Shown in pieces: positions 37,731 through 47,316 of a DNA stretch of 64,000 bases. The first letter of the stretch is position 1. Each line of letters starts with the position of its first letter. Made by a program: the position numbers and the translations under genes. Source of the DNA: a virus; IMG/VR virus record IMGVR_UViG_3300044858_005015, positions 1 to 64,000 of that record; one strand, given 5' to 3'. The notes under the pieces were generated by a model. The model was not told the DNA's origin. It made no database searches and saw only the letters and a program-made list of their open reading frames with translations.

Positions 37731-39632
37731 ATGATTCATCAGGCTTATACTTACAATAATGCTATCCCCGGTAATACTACAGGACCGATTCAAGATCAAG
37801 CGTTTCCATCTACGAATTTATTAGGGGCATTTGTTTCAAGACTTCCGTACGCATATAGTATAATTTCTAGCATGATGGAACGGAACCCGAAGTTCCAGGA
37901 CTTTAAGGGGGTTGGTCCTAAAAGAGAAGAACTCATCCAAGATCAATCCATTTTTTTACAAGACCCTGATCTGCAGTTCGGTTCGGGTCCTGGTACACCT
38001 GGTGCTTTACAGATCAATAAAGACTATCAAGCCTTCATCTACGCTAACGTTGACAAGGATAAGACCAGACGTTTGCAGGATTATCGCCGTATGGCAGCTT
38101 TTGCTGAACTGGCTGACTGTATTGATGAGATTTGCGATGAATGTATTGTCAAGGATGAGAATGACAATATTGTACAATTCAATTTAAGAGGCAATTATAC
38201 CAAAGAGACTAAGGATACTATTGAAAAAGAGTTTAGAAAGTTTATCGAAATTTTTGAACTGGAAGATAAAGGCTGGGAATATTTTAGACAGTTTCTTATT
38301 GACGGAGAGCTATATTTTGAGAACATCATTGACGAAGATCGTAAGAACTTAGGCATTTTCGGTCTAGTTTCTATTCCCTCTGAGCTCATCAACCCCGTTT
38401 ATCAAAACGTTCAGAATGAGCTAGTAAAAGGCTTTTTAATTCGTAAGCCTGTTGTAGGACCGGCTACCTCAATGAACCGTAAGGATCAAGAAGAGCTATT
38501 CTTTATGAATAAGGCTCAGGTCTCTTATATTAACTCCGGTATTTGGAACGAGTATAAGTCAATCCGTCTGCCCTTTATTGAGAATGCTAAGAGAGCTTAT
38601 CGTCAGTTATCTCTTATTGAAGATTCAATTGTCATTTATCGCCTAGTGAGAGCACCAGAACGTCTTAGATTCACCATTTACACTGGCAACATGCCTCCAC
38701 CCAAGGCTGAAGCGTACCTCAAACGTCTCATGCAGTCTTATTGGACTAAGAAGAACTTTGACTCAAGTCAGGGCTCAGGGGGCCGGGTTACTAACATCTA
38801 CGATCCTCAGTCCATGCTTGACGCTTACTGGTTTACCAAAGATGCTCAAGGCAACGGCTCCACTGTAGATACTCTTCCTGCCGGTCAGAACTTAGGACAG
38901 CTTGACGATCTCAATTACTTCCTCAAGAAGCTTTATAACTCTCTCAAAGTACCGACCTCTCGCTTCATGCAGCAAGATACTCCTTTCAAGGACGGTGCTG
39001 AGATTACACGAGACGAATTAAGATTTGCTCGCTTTATTATCCGCATTCAAAGGCAGTTTGCTATGGGTGTTAAGGATACTTTTATTGCTCACCTTAAGCT
39101 TAAAGGTTTTTGGAAGCAGTACAAGATCCGTGAAAGAGCTTTACAGGTTGAGTTTAATGTTCCGACCTCATTCATGGCAATGAGAGAGCAGCAGCTCTTA
39201 CAGATCAAATTTGAAAACTTTAATACAGCAACCCAGAACAATTCAATAGCTCCTTCTTATGCCCAGAAGTACTACTTACAGTGGTCTGACGAGATGATGA
39301 AGGAGAATAGAGAATGGATCAAGAAAGATGCCGCTCTTCGCTGGGAAATTGCCCAGATTGAGTCTTCAGGTCCTAATTTTAGAGAGCTTTTAGCAGCTCA
39401 AGCCGGTGTTGAAGCCGGAGGAGCTGAAGCAGGTAGTGCACCTGGTGGCGGCGGTAGTGCGGGAGGTTCAGAGATTCCTGAATTTGGCGGCTCTAGTCCA
39501 ACTGCAGGAGAATCTCCTGAAGCTGCAACCCCTACAACGGGCGGCGCTGAAGCTGGAGCCGGAGCGGCTCCTGAGGCTGGTCCTCCGACGCAGGCTACCG
39601 GAGCTTCTACGCCAACACCGCCACCAGCTTAA
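37731..39632 (+). CDS. Portal vertex protein, T4 gp20-like
   Basis: 633 aa, slightly longer than T4 gp20 (524 aa). Core features: YRRMAAFAELADCIDEICDECIV (helical start about 115-137), RQFLIDGELYFENIID, the IVIYRLVRAPERLRFTIYTGNMP block (about 300-322), KVPTSRFMQQD, and IIRIQRQFAMGVKDTF. Forms the 12-mer head gate for DNA packaging and docking of the neck. The last 80 residues are a Gly/Ala/Pro-rich tail absent from T4. Late-type promoter directly upstream. Confidence 0.92.
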   Translation: MIHQAYTYNNAIPGNTTGPIQDQAFPSTNLLGAFVSRLPYAYSIISSMMERNPKFQDFKGVGPKREELIQDQSIFLQDPDLQFGSGPGTPGALQINKDYQAFIYANVDKDKTRRLQDYRRMAAFAELADCIDEICDECIVKDENDNIVQFNLRGNYTKETKDTIEKEFRKFIEIFELEDKGWEYFRQFLIDGELYFENIIDEDRKNLGIFGLVSIPSELINPVYQNVQNELVKGFLIRKPVVGPATSMNRKDQEELFFMNKAQVSYINSGIWNEYKSIRLPFIENAKRAYRQLSLIEDSIVIYRLVRAPERLRFTIYTGNMPPPKAEAYLKRLMQSYWTKKNFDSSQGSGGRVTNIYDPQSMLDAYWFTKDAQGNGSTVDTLPAGQNLGQLDDLNYFLKKLYNSLKVPTSRFMQQDTPFKDGAEITRDELRFARFIIRIQRQFAMGVKDTFIAHLKLKGFWKQYKIRERALQVEFNVPTSFMAMREQQLLQIKFENFNTATQNNSIAPSYAQKYYLQWSDEMMKENREWIKKDAALRWEIAQIESSGPNFRELLAAQAGVEAGGAEAGSAPGGGGSAGGSEIPEFGGSSPTAGESPEAATPTTGGAEAGAGAAPEAGPPTQATGASTPTPPPA

Positions 39633-39660
39633 CATACTTCTAAAGTAAGGCAAAAAGTTC

Positions 39661-39668
39661 CATAAATA
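39661..39668 (+). promoter_or_regulatory. T4-late-like promoter box CATAAATA
   Basis: CATAAATA ending 7 nt before the ATG at 39676; starts the fiber unit separately from the portal gene. Confidence 0.6.
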
Positions 39669-39675
39669 TAGGTAT

Positions 39676-40014
39676 ATGACCTATAATATACCAAGCCATC
39701 GCAGAGGTGATACCTGGGATGGTATAAGTTCAATAGTAATTACTTCTAACGGTCAGCCGGTTGATCTTACAAATGCCGCTATTAAGATGGAGCTCCGGGA
39801 GGATATTGATGCTCCTGCAATCTTCACTCTTTCTACTACTGATTCTACTATAGTCATTACTAATGCTGCTCAAGGAATCTTCACTATACCTCCTATTCTC
39901 GTTGATATACCCTTCGGTAAGTATCTCTATGATATACAAATTACTTTTGCTAACGGAGTGGTTAAGACCTATGTTGACGGCTCTTGGGAGATTACAGCAG
40001 ACATTACCAAATAA
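39676..40014 (+). CDS. Baseplate/fiber-attachment protein, BppU-N-like
   Basis: 112 aa with RGDTWDGISSIVITSNGQPVDL then IKMELREDIDAPAIFTLST: the beta-sandwich style of BppU N-terminal domains that fix fibers to baseplates. Followed immediately by the fiber gene at 40015 (no gap), a gene pair expected to interact. Confidence 0.65.
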   Translation: MTYNIPSHRRGDTWDGISSIVITSNGQPVDLTNAAIKMELREDIDAPAIFTLSTTDSTIVITNAAQGIFTIPPILVDIPFGKYLYDIQITFANGVVKTYVDGSWEITADITK

Positions 40015-41007
40015 ATGAGCGATACCTTAGTTATTAATACCTCTACAGAGTATATTAATCTGTCAGTCATTACTACGACAGAGCAATATAATGTGTCTGT
40101 TGTTGATGGTACATTAGCTCTTTGGGGTACTATATTTGGATCCCTGTCGACTCAAACTGATCTCTGGAGAGAGTTATCTGCTAAGGCTTTAGAAATAGAT
40201 CTGCAGAGCTTATCCGGTCAGGTGGTAGATTTGGAAACCTTTATAGCAGCTATCTCCGGTACTTGGAATGGAGGACAGCAAGCATTAACCGTTTTGACAA
40301 GCAACTCCGCTAATTGGGATTTTAGCTATGATGTAGCTACTTATGTCCAGGCTAACTCTGGTAGCTGGGAAGAGTCAGCTGAAATTATTCCTACAGTTAC
40401 TAATTACCTTTCTACCGTCCCGGTTACCCTTAGCTCTGCAGATGTCAGAGGGCAGTTGTTGTCGTCAGGCACCGATCTTTTTGATATATTTTTAACCACA
40501 GAAACTGACAGTCAAACTCTAAGCTATACTCCCTCATCATACAGCTTATCTATATCTAATGGCAACACGGTTAATTTGTCTTCTATTAATACTACCTTTG
40601 CTGCTAACTCAGGAAAGTATGAAAATGTTTATAGTAATGTTGTAAGCAATTCAGCTAACTGGAATACAGCATTTGATAGATCAACTGTTTTCAGCTCTGT
40701 ATCAGGCCGTTATAATAGTTCTTCAACTGCAGTTGAGTCAAATTCAGCTAACTGGAATAATGCTTATAATACCTCTCTAGCCTATCAAAGTGTATCAGGT
40801 ACTTTTGCTACCAACTCAACAGTAAGTTCTGTATCAGGTCTTTTAACACCTTTAACCCTTACAAGAACTTTAACTAGTCAGCTATTACCTACAACCACTT
40901 ATCAACAAGCTTCCGGTAATTGGCAAGACACTTATACTAATTTTTCCCAAAATTCTGCTACATATTGCACCAAATCTCTAGCTTTAGCTTTTGCAATAGC
41001 ATTATAA
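40015..41007 (+). CDS. Tail fiber protein with SNSANWN repeats
   Basis: 330 aa. Ser/Asn/Thr-rich, with repeated SNSANWN(T/N)AY units and the LSISNGNTVNLSS shaft motif. Its C-terminal LLPTTTYQQASGNWQDTYT matches the protein at 58015, whose frame continues about 90 residues further; here it ends in an unrelated CTKSLALAFAIAL tail, so the end may be truncated or frameshifted. Confidence 0.75.
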   Translation: MSDTLVINTSTEYINLSVITTTEQYNVSVVDGTLALWGTIFGSLSTQTDLWRELSAKALEIDLQSLSGQVVDLETFIAAISGTWNGGQQALTVLTSNSANWDFSYDVATYVQANSGSWEESAEIIPTVTNYLSTVPVTLSSADVRGQLLSSGTDLFDIFLTTETDSQTLSYTPSSYSLSISNGNTVNLSSINTTFAANSGKYENVYSNVVSNSANWNTAFDRSTVFSSVSGRYNSSSTAVESNSANWNNAYNTSLAYQSVSGTFATNSTVSSVSGLLTPLTLTRTLTSQLLPTTTYQQASGNWQDTYTNFSQNSATYCTKSLALAFAIAL

Positions 41008-41010
41008 ATA
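41003..41010 (+). promoter_or_regulatory. T4 late promoter box, perfect TATAAATA
   Basis: Exact TATAAATA overlapping the end of the fiber gene and ending 9 nt before the ATG at 41020. Confidence 0.65.
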
Positions 41011-41019
41011 TTAAACATA

Positions 41020-41760
41020 ATGAAGACCTTAATAACCAATTATACATTTTCACCGAGTACCAAACAGGTGTTTTTGTCTGGTTTTTCTTATAATATTCTC
41101 CAGGATCAGTTATTATTGATAACCAATGTTTCTCAGAATATTATAATTTATAATTTCGCTGACCCCACAGCTGGAGGCAATATAGTTAATAATGTTGTTA
41201 CCTTGTCGGCTGATACCACATCAATGCTATCTTCGGATAGACTACAAATATTTTTAGATGATTTAAGAGATCCTCTATACGGTGTTTACCAAGACGCTAC
41301 TTCGTATTCCCCAGTTACTTCTGTATCTGCTGTTCCTTCTCTAACAGGGGTAAATGCTAATCTCACCATTGATGTCCAAACTGGAGGTGCCATGGCCCTT
41401 CAAGGTGACTTAGATAAAGATATAGATTCAGTTACTACCTTTGATGTCGGGTATGCTTCAGTATCAAACTTTTTATCAGCACAGACTCTAGGAACCGTTC
41501 CTTCAGGCACCGGTGTTCAGGTCTTGTCCGCTAATGCTAATAGAATTACATTATTTGGTCAGAATTTAGGAACTCAACCTTTGCTCGTTAAATACGGTCT
41601 TGGTTGTAATGTTTCTTCTTTTAATTTTATCTTGTACCCGGGTACAGCAGGTGGAGACGGGAGAGGGGAAAAGTTTTCTGATGATCGCTATAAAGGAGAT
41701 GTATCAGTTAATACTACAACAGGTCTGTCAGCACAATATATCTTTTGGGAGGGAGTTTAA
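41020..41760 (+). CDS. Virion protein, beta-rich
   Basis: 246 aa, starts MKTLITNYTFSPSTKQVFLS. Strand-rich, low charge, with GTAGGDGRGEKFSDDRYKGD near the end. The fold is not identifiable by eye. Between two fiber-type genes and under its own late box, so a structural role is likely. Confidence 0.6.
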   Translation: MKTLITNYTFSPSTKQVFLSGFSYNILQDQLLLITNVSQNIIIYNFADPTAGGNIVNNVVTLSADTTSMLSSDRLQIFLDDLRDPLYGVYQDATSYSPVTSVSAVPSLTGVNANLTIDVQTGGAMALQGDLDKDIDSVTTFDVGYASVSNFLSAQTLGTVPSGTGVQVLSANANRITLFGQNLGTQPLLVKYGLGCNVSSFNFILYPGTAGGDGRGEKFSDDRYKGDVSVNTTTGLSAQYIFWEGV

Positions 41761-41763
41761 TCT

Positions 41764-42735
41764 ATGCCTATTACCTTTGGAGGAAACCCAACGCCGTCTG
41801 ATGTTTTAAGACCTATTACTCCTATAACTATACCCTCTCATGTCTTTTTACAAGATTTTTTTATGAGTGGAGGCTCGACTTCGGGAACTTTAGGCCAAAT
41901 AGGATGGAATCTAGCAGGTACGGGAGCGGGAGCAGCTGTAGGTGGAGCAAGTTCCGGTTTAATCATAGCTCCAGCTGCTGGTATTACTTCATCTTTAAAT
42001 ACAGCAGCTGTTTTTCTTCCAGGAAATAACTATACAGGCGCGGCTCTCATAAATGCAAATCCTTCTACACCTACAATAACACAGCACACTATTGTAGCAA
42101 GAAATGTAAGAACTTTTACCAATAACTCATCTTTTTCTTTTGGTTTCGGGCAACAGTCAGGTGGCACAGCTTCTCCTAATAAGGTAATTCATGAAAACAG
42201 TATAGGTGTAGCTTATGTATCCCCTGCATCTGCTACTTGGACTTCAAATTTTGGTGCATCAGTAGGATACTCAGTTGTTCCTACAATTTCTAACGGCAGA
42301 AAGTATATTTGTACTACAGCAGGCACTACAGACTTGACAGAACCAACATGGCCATTAAATTACGGAACAACCGTAACTGACGGTACAGTAACTTGGACTA
42401 ATGCAGGTTATTCAGGTAATCCTAACTATATATGTTTTACTACAGGAACCGATCCTATTAGTACTGCTAATATTTTAGTTACTAATTTTGTGGCACCGAC
42501 CGCGCAATCTGGCCAGCCAATAACTGATTTTAGCGTGAGAGTAGACGCTCTCAGTGCGTATTTTAGCATTAACAATTCAGCTGAAGTCGCTCTCCCCAGA
42601 GTAGCAGGTGCTAATTCCTTTACTCCTTATTTTGCTGTTAGAAATGATTTAGGTATATCTCCCGCAGGTGCTGCTTGTACATCTTTTAGATACTTTGGTT
42701 ACTACGCACCTCGAAGAGCTGTAACAGATCCATAA
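41764..42735 (+). CDS. Virion/adhesin protein
   Basis: 323 aa, Gly/Ala/Thr-rich first half (GTGAGAAVGGASSGL) then beta-rich lectin-like region with KYICTTAGTTDLTEPTWP and ICFTTGTDPI. Immediately precedes the five-gene lectin array; may be its platform protein. No named domain. Confidence 0.55.
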   Translation: MPITFGGNPTPSDVLRPITPITIPSHVFLQDFFMSGGSTSGTLGQIGWNLAGTGAGAAVGGASSGLIIAPAAGITSSLNTAAVFLPGNNYTGAALINANPSTPTITQHTIVARNVRTFTNNSSFSFGFGQQSGGTASPNKVIHENSIGVAYVSPASATWTSNFGASVGYSVVPTISNGRKYICTTAGTTDLTEPTWPLNYGTTVTDGTVTWTNAGYSGNPNYICFTTGTDPISTANILVTNFVAPTAQSGQPITDFSVRVDALSAYFSINNSAEVALPRVAGANSFTPYFAVRNDLGISPAGAACTSFRYFGYYAPRRAVTDP

Positions 42736-42746
42736 TATTTCTATAA

Positions 42747-43652
42747 ATGCGCTACTATGGTATACAAAATGAAGTTAAAGCATATTTGAATAGACTCCAA
42801 AGTGAAACATCTATTCAAATAACCCCTTCTATTGTAAAGACCTTAAATGATAGAGTAGAATCTTTAAAGAAGTCTGGTGTCTGGTCACAGTTTGGCTTAG
42901 GTTTTAATGATACAGATGCTGATAATTATTTTCAAAGAGCCTCAGTAAATGATGTAATAGGGAGATCAGAAGTATGTTGGTTTGTTCGAGGAATAAAGTC
43001 TTTAGGTCTGTGGCAGAATATGGTCAGTTGGCCTTTGAGAAGTTATCAGAATGCAGGAACAGGAAGCACTGTTTATAGTTTAGGGGGTGGAGGTATATCA
43101 AATGGTACTATGGTTAATTCTCCAACTTGGGGCATAGATGGTATTACTTTTTCAGCAACATCTTCTCAGACTAAAACAGATACATTAGGTCTTCCACCTA
43201 CACCATTTAGTTCTATTGTAGTTGGTAAAAGAGTTTTAGGTACGGGTACAGCATCGTGGGAATATGTAGGTACCGGTTCAGAAGGTACTCGATCAGTAGC
43301 AAGAAGAGTATATGCTAATAATTCTATGGGCATAAGCATACAAGGTGTAGGTTATACTATGTTAGTGAATACAAACGATCAAACATTTACAGATAATATC
43401 GAATATGTTCATATGACAATGCCCTCTCTCGTAAATGCAAATGCTGAAGTTTTTATAAATTTAACAAAACCAGCCCAAACAGCAGGAGGAGCTAATTGGG
43501 GAGTAAATGCTTCAACAGGAGGTATATTTCGAGTTTTAGGAGATTTGATTTTTCAAACTACGTTTCATGCAACATTTAACATTAGTATAAACAATGTTAA
43601 CTTTTACAACCTCTACAAATCAACCCTCGGCTCCAACCTCGGACTACCATAA
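42747..43652 (+). CDS. Lectin-array protein 1 (ConA/LamG-like)
   Basis: 301 aa. Shared head: MRYYGIQNEVKAYLNRL, GIKSLGLWQNMVSWPLRS, NAGTGSTVYSLGGG, NGTMVNSPTWGIDGI, the opening of a ConA/LamG sandwich. The remainder is unlike the other four. The head is probably the attachment part and the tail a binding domain. Confidence 0.7.
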   Translation: MRYYGIQNEVKAYLNRLQSETSIQITPSIVKTLNDRVESLKKSGVWSQFGLGFNDTDADNYFQRASVNDVIGRSEVCWFVRGIKSLGLWQNMVSWPLRSYQNAGTGSTVYSLGGGGISNGTMVNSPTWGIDGITFSATSSQTKTDTLGLPPTPFSSIVVGKRVLGTGTASWEYVGTGSEGTRSVARRVYANNSMGISIQGVGYTMLVNTNDQTFTDNIEYVHMTMPSLVNANAEVFINLTKPAQTAGGANWGVNASTGGIFRVLGDLIFQTTFHATFNISINNVNFYNLYKSTLGSNLGLP

Positions 43653-43655
43653 CAT

Positions 43656-44480
43656 ATGGCAAAACGATACTACAATTTAGAAAAAGAGACAAAAGAGTAT
43701 TTGAAGGCTTGTGAGGCTAAGAATGTAGCTCCGTTTAGAGCTATTAAAGATATTAATGATATTTTTATAAATCAGAAAGCTAATAACCGATTAGGTTCTT
43801 CTTTTATAACTAATCTAAATTTAAACGGGGCTGTTTTATTTTCAGACGCTTCTTTACAGAGTTCTTATACAGGCACAGGTAACTCTTTTGGAGATATAAG
43901 CAGTTTTAATAACAATGGTACCATATCAGGTCAAATATTTACAAATGACGGCTTAGGTAGTTTTTTATTCAATAACAACTCCATAACATTTCCGAATACA
44001 ATAAATGGTATTCAGCCTTTACAGACAAGTTATGCAATATCAGTATGGATCAAATTAGTCACTAGACCGTTAATTGCCAACTACTATGGTTTTTTTGCCC
44101 ATCAATCATTAGCATCAGTAAGTGCAGGTACCCCTAGATTAGAAATAGGTCAAGATATAAGCGGTAATTTATATTTTGCAACTTATAACCACTCTACAGG
44201 TGTTGTAAATAACGGTGCTTCAATTTTTATGTTGCCTTTAGGGACTTGGATTAATATTTGTGTAGTAGCGGGGTCAAATTTAAACAGAACTTTTGTAAAC
44301 GGGCAACTCGTTAATTCTGTTTCTGTAACTTCTAACTTTCCTGATTTCACTCATCCCACTTTTTTGGGATATAGAAACTATAATGGTTTAGCATCTAATT
44401 TAATAATTTATAATAGAGAGCTTACAGCACTTGAAGTACTCCAAAACTACAACGCATTAAGAGGGAGGTTCGGTTTATGA
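43656..44480 (+). CDS. Lectin-array protein 2 (LamG-like)
   Basis: 274 aa. Keeps the YNLEKETKEYLKACEA start but diverges in the head; the C-terminal 180 residues are the clearest LamG/ConA fold of the set (SYAISVWIKLVTRPL, GTWINICVVAGSNLNRTFVNGQLV, ASNLIIYNRELTALEV). Laminin-G-like domains often bind glycans. Overlaps the next gene by 4 nt. Confidence 0.75.
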   Translation: MAKRYYNLEKETKEYLKACEAKNVAPFRAIKDINDIFINQKANNRLGSSFITNLNLNGAVLFSDASLQSSYTGTGNSFGDISSFNNNGTISGQIFTNDGLGSFLFNNNSITFPNTINGIQPLQTSYAISVWIKLVTRPLIANYYGFFAHQSLASVSAGTPRLEIGQDISGNLYFATYNHSTGVVNNGASIFMLPLGTWINICVVAGSNLNRTFVNGQLVNSVSVTSNFPDFTHPTFLGYRNYNGLASNLIIYNRELTALEVLQNYNALRGRFGL

Positions 44481-45289
44481 TTTCATCCAAATCATACGGC
44501 TTACAAAATGAGACAAGGCAGTACCTAAGAAGGTTATATGCTTACGGGAGAGAACTAGCTCCTACAGATGTTGCTGATATAGATAATTTTATAAAGGGTT
44601 TAAAACAATTGAATTTCTGGGGTAATGTTATTTGTTGGCCTATGAGATCTATACATAACATAGGTACAGGTTCTACAGTTCTTAGTTTAGGTAAAATGAA
44701 TGATGGTTACCAAGGAAACGGAACACTATTAAATAGCCCTACATGGAGTTCTAATGGTATTGTTTTTGATATTGGTAGTATACATAGTATGCAGTGGACT
44801 AATTTTAGATATCCTTTGTATTTTATGACCCAAACAACTCTTTCTGTCAATACTTCAGTTGCTACAGATATAAACCTACTTGGTACCAGCGTAGCAAGTA
44901 TTGGTAGTCCGAACAGTTTAACTCTTAAAATAAGCAATTTACAAGGTAGAACGTGGAGAACGTGGAGATATCTTACAAGTTCAAATCACGATCTTATATT
45001 TACAAACAATTACGACACATCTTGGAGAACTATTACATGTTATTTAAACAACACATTTAAAGCTGTTAGAAACAATAAAACTCAAATAGGTAGTACCTCG
45101 ATAGACGCAACGTTTTTACAGAGAACTATAACAGACTGTATCGGGGCAGCGACTGCCAGTACCACGTTTAGATTTCATGGTACAATTGCTTCTCATTTAA
45201 TAACTAGAGCACCAATTTCGTCAACAGAAAGTGACAATCTTCATGATCTAGTTAAAACCACAATAGGTAAAGGATTGAACTTACCATAA
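44477..45289 (+). CDS. Lectin-array protein 3
   Basis: 270 aa. Head SYGLQNETRQYLRRL, DIDNFIKGLKQLNFWGNV, CWPMRSIHNIGTGSTVLSLG, NSPTWSSNGIVF; variable beta-rich tail ending TTIGKGLNLP, similar to the ends of proteins 1 (TLGSNLGLP) and 5 (SLGLGLNIP). The conserved final LxLP may be a second contact point. Confidence 0.7.
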   Translation: MISSKSYGLQNETRQYLRRLYAYGRELAPTDVADIDNFIKGLKQLNFWGNVICWPMRSIHNIGTGSTVLSLGKMNDGYQGNGTLLNSPTWSSNGIVFDIGSIHSMQWTNFRYPLYFMTQTTLSVNTSVATDINLLGTSVASIGSPNSLTLKISNLQGRTWRTWRYLTSSNHDLIFTNNYDTSWRTITCYLNNTFKAVRNNKTQIGSTSIDATFLQRTITDCIGAATASTTFRFHGTIASHLITRAPISSTESDNLHDLVKTTIGKGLNLP

Positions 45290-45293
45290 CACT

Positions 45294-46118
45294 ATGTCCA
45301 CACCCAGACAATACCAATTTGATGTAGATACTAAGCGTTATCTCAACAGAGTTAACACTTATAGGTCTTTAAACGGCTTGCCAGATATTCAGAAGTCTGA
45401 TGCAGCTGATATAGACAACTTTGTGATTGGGTTGAAGGACTTAAATTTATGGCAAAACACAACACTTTGGCTCATGAGATCTGTTCACAATATAAGTGTT
45501 GGTTCAAATCTTTTATGCACCGGAGGAGGGCCTCAGTTAGATATAACTCTTATCAACTCTCCGTCATGGACAACAAATGGCATAACCTTCAATAGAAGTC
45601 TTGATCAATACGGCTTGACAAGAGTAGTTGATGTTTTAAACGATTTTGGTGCCTTTGTTGTTGTTGATCATGATAGAAACAATGGTGGTTCTTTTATTAC
45701 TCAAGATAGGTGGTCAGGGGCTTCTGGAGACGGTGGGTTTAATTGGCTTTTACAAAGAAACGATTCAACTTCAGTACAGTTATTTATCGGTAATAATACT
45801 ACAGGATCAGCTTTTACGAATATTACAGCACCAACATCAGGTTTTATGTTCCATGGAGGCATAAAATCTATAAGAGGTAATTCACATAGTGTGAACGGGG
45901 GTGCGGTTTCTACTGTAGGGTCTGTTAGTCAATTTTTAGGCACCAAAAGAATGGCTATAAGTTTGGCCAGATCAGGGTGGGGGTCTGGTAGTGCTATGTC
46001 AGGAACTATGGCTGCAGCATGTTATTTAAATACCAGCTTATCTCCCACCCAACAAACATTTCAAAGTTTAAATAGCTTGTTAAGAGCTACCATTTGTAAA
46101 GACATTTTAACCACATAA
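45294..46118 (+). CDS. Lectin-array protein 4
   Basis: 274 aa. Head YQFDVDTKRYLNRV, AADIDNFVIGLKDLNLWQNT, LMRSVHNISVGSNLLC, NSPSWTTNGITF; tail rich in Gly/Ser with GGSFITQDRWSGASGDGGFNW. Similar length to its neighbours but with little tail identity, as expected for diversified binding modules. Confidence 0.7.
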   Translation: MSTPRQYQFDVDTKRYLNRVNTYRSLNGLPDIQKSDAADIDNFVIGLKDLNLWQNTTLWLMRSVHNISVGSNLLCTGGGPQLDITLINSPSWTTNGITFNRSLDQYGLTRVVDVLNDFGAFVVVDHDRNNGGSFITQDRWSGASGDGGFNWLLQRNDSTSVQLFIGNNTTGSAFTNITAPTSGFMFHGGIKSIRGNSHSVNGGAVSTVGSVSQFLGTKRMAISLARSGWGSGSAMSGTMAAACYLNTSLSPTQQTFQSLNSLLRATICKDILTT

Positions 46119-46123
46119 CAACC

Positions 46124-46927
46124 ATGCCCAGAATAAGAACATACGGATTAGATATAGACACAATCAGATATGCCCAGAGGGTCAAGTCTGGTTCTGGTAC
46201 TACTATACTCCCTGAACCTTTAAAGCAGATTAATAAGTTTGTTGTAGGGGTTAAGAAGCTGGGGTTATGGAACTCTATGGTCTGCTGGCCTATGAGAAGT
46301 ATTCATAATGCGGGAACTGGTAGTACAGTTTATAGTTTAGGGGGCTTGCAGATATCGAATGGCACTATGGTCAATTCTCCTGTTTGGGGTGATAAAGGAA
46401 TTAAATTTGGAGATAATTCAAATCGGCATATGACCACAGGTATAACCCCCGCTCTTAATTCTAATTACAATGTTTTTGCTGCTATGGAATGCTTGCCCCA
46501 AGGGGTTGCTTTTAACGTGATGGGGTCAACGAGAAACGGTACTACAGGTGGATTCACAATGGCTCAATTTTGGAATAGTGCTTGGAACAATATTGCATGG
46601 GTGTCTAGTGGTACTTGGGCAGAGAATAGAATAACACCCCCCATAACAGACGGTACGTACAATACTGCTTCGTTTAGAGTGAATTGTACACCCACCCACG
46701 TAACAGGACTGTCAATAAACAGCAATGTTGAACAAACAATCACAGGCACGGGCGTGGTGCAGATTGCTCATAGCCCAATGATTATAGGTAATGAAGGACC
46801 AACAAGCACTCGTTCTTTTGACGGAAATCTTGCCTTTACATCCTATATAGTAACATCTACTATACCTGTAACCTTCTTACACACCCTTTATAAAAGATCT
46901 CTAGGTCTAGGTTTAAACATCCCTTAA
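46124..46927 (+). CDS. Lectin-array protein 5
   Basis: 267 aa. Head YGLDIDTIRYAQRV, KQINKFVVGVKKLGLWNSM, CWPMRSIHNAGTGSTVYSLG, NGTMVNSPVWGDKGIKF, nearly identical to protein 1 over the NAGTGSTVYSLGG block; tail variable and Asn/Thr-rich, ending LGLNIP. Confidence 0.7.
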   Translation: MPRIRTYGLDIDTIRYAQRVKSGSGTTILPEPLKQINKFVVGVKKLGLWNSMVCWPMRSIHNAGTGSTVYSLGGLQISNGTMVNSPVWGDKGIKFGDNSNRHMTTGITPALNSNYNVFAAMECLPQGVAFNVMGSTRNGTTGGFTMAQFWNSAWNNIAWVSSGTWAENRITPPITDGTYNTASFRVNCTPTHVTGLSINSNVEQTITGTGVVQIAHSPMIIGNEGPTSTRSFDGNLAFTSYIVTSTIPVTFLHTLYKRSLGLGLNIP

Positions 46928-46949
46928 AACTATTTGAAAACTTTCAACA

Positions 46950-46957
46950 ACTAAATA
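46950..46957 (+). promoter_or_regulatory. T4-late-like promoter box ACTAAATA
   Basis: ACTAAATA ending 11 nt before the ATG at 46969. Confidence 0.5.
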
Positions 46958-46968
46958 ATATATAATAT

Positions 46969-47316
46969 ATGAACTTCTCAACTGAATTTAAGACATTTGC
47001 TTTTTCTGCTGAACTAGTCGAACAGCTTCCCCAGCTTATTGAACAGTACGGTGAACCAGCACAAGACGGTTTACAGACTTATACTACGATTGCTGCAGGT
47101 TGGGATGATTTAGAACATACAAGGATAAGAGCATTGAGAATTCCGGAAACGGTTTCTTTAACAGATCTCGTAGATGGTCGTAAAGCTTATACCGCTCTTT
47201 GGTCATTAAGACTCTTAGAAGCTTTTAATCAGGGTTTGTTTCCTCAAGTAGAAGAACTAACTCAAGAACAGCTTCAAGCCTTGTTGCCTGTTATTGAAGA
47301 GCCAGTTACTGAATAA
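46969..47316 (+). CDS. Hypothetical late protein
   Basis: 115 aa, acidic and helical, MNFSTEFKTFAFSAELVEQL and a Gln/Glu-rich end (QVEELTQEQLQALLPVIEE). Follows the lectin array, so an accessory or chaperone for those proteins is possible. Converges with the GT9 gene (11-nt overlap). Confidence 0.55.
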   Translation: MNFSTEFKTFAFSAELVEQLPQLIEQYGEPAQDGLQTYTTIAAGWDDLEHTRIRALRIPETVSLTDLVDGRKAYTALWSLRLLEAFNQGLFPQVEELTQEQLQALLPVIEEPVTE

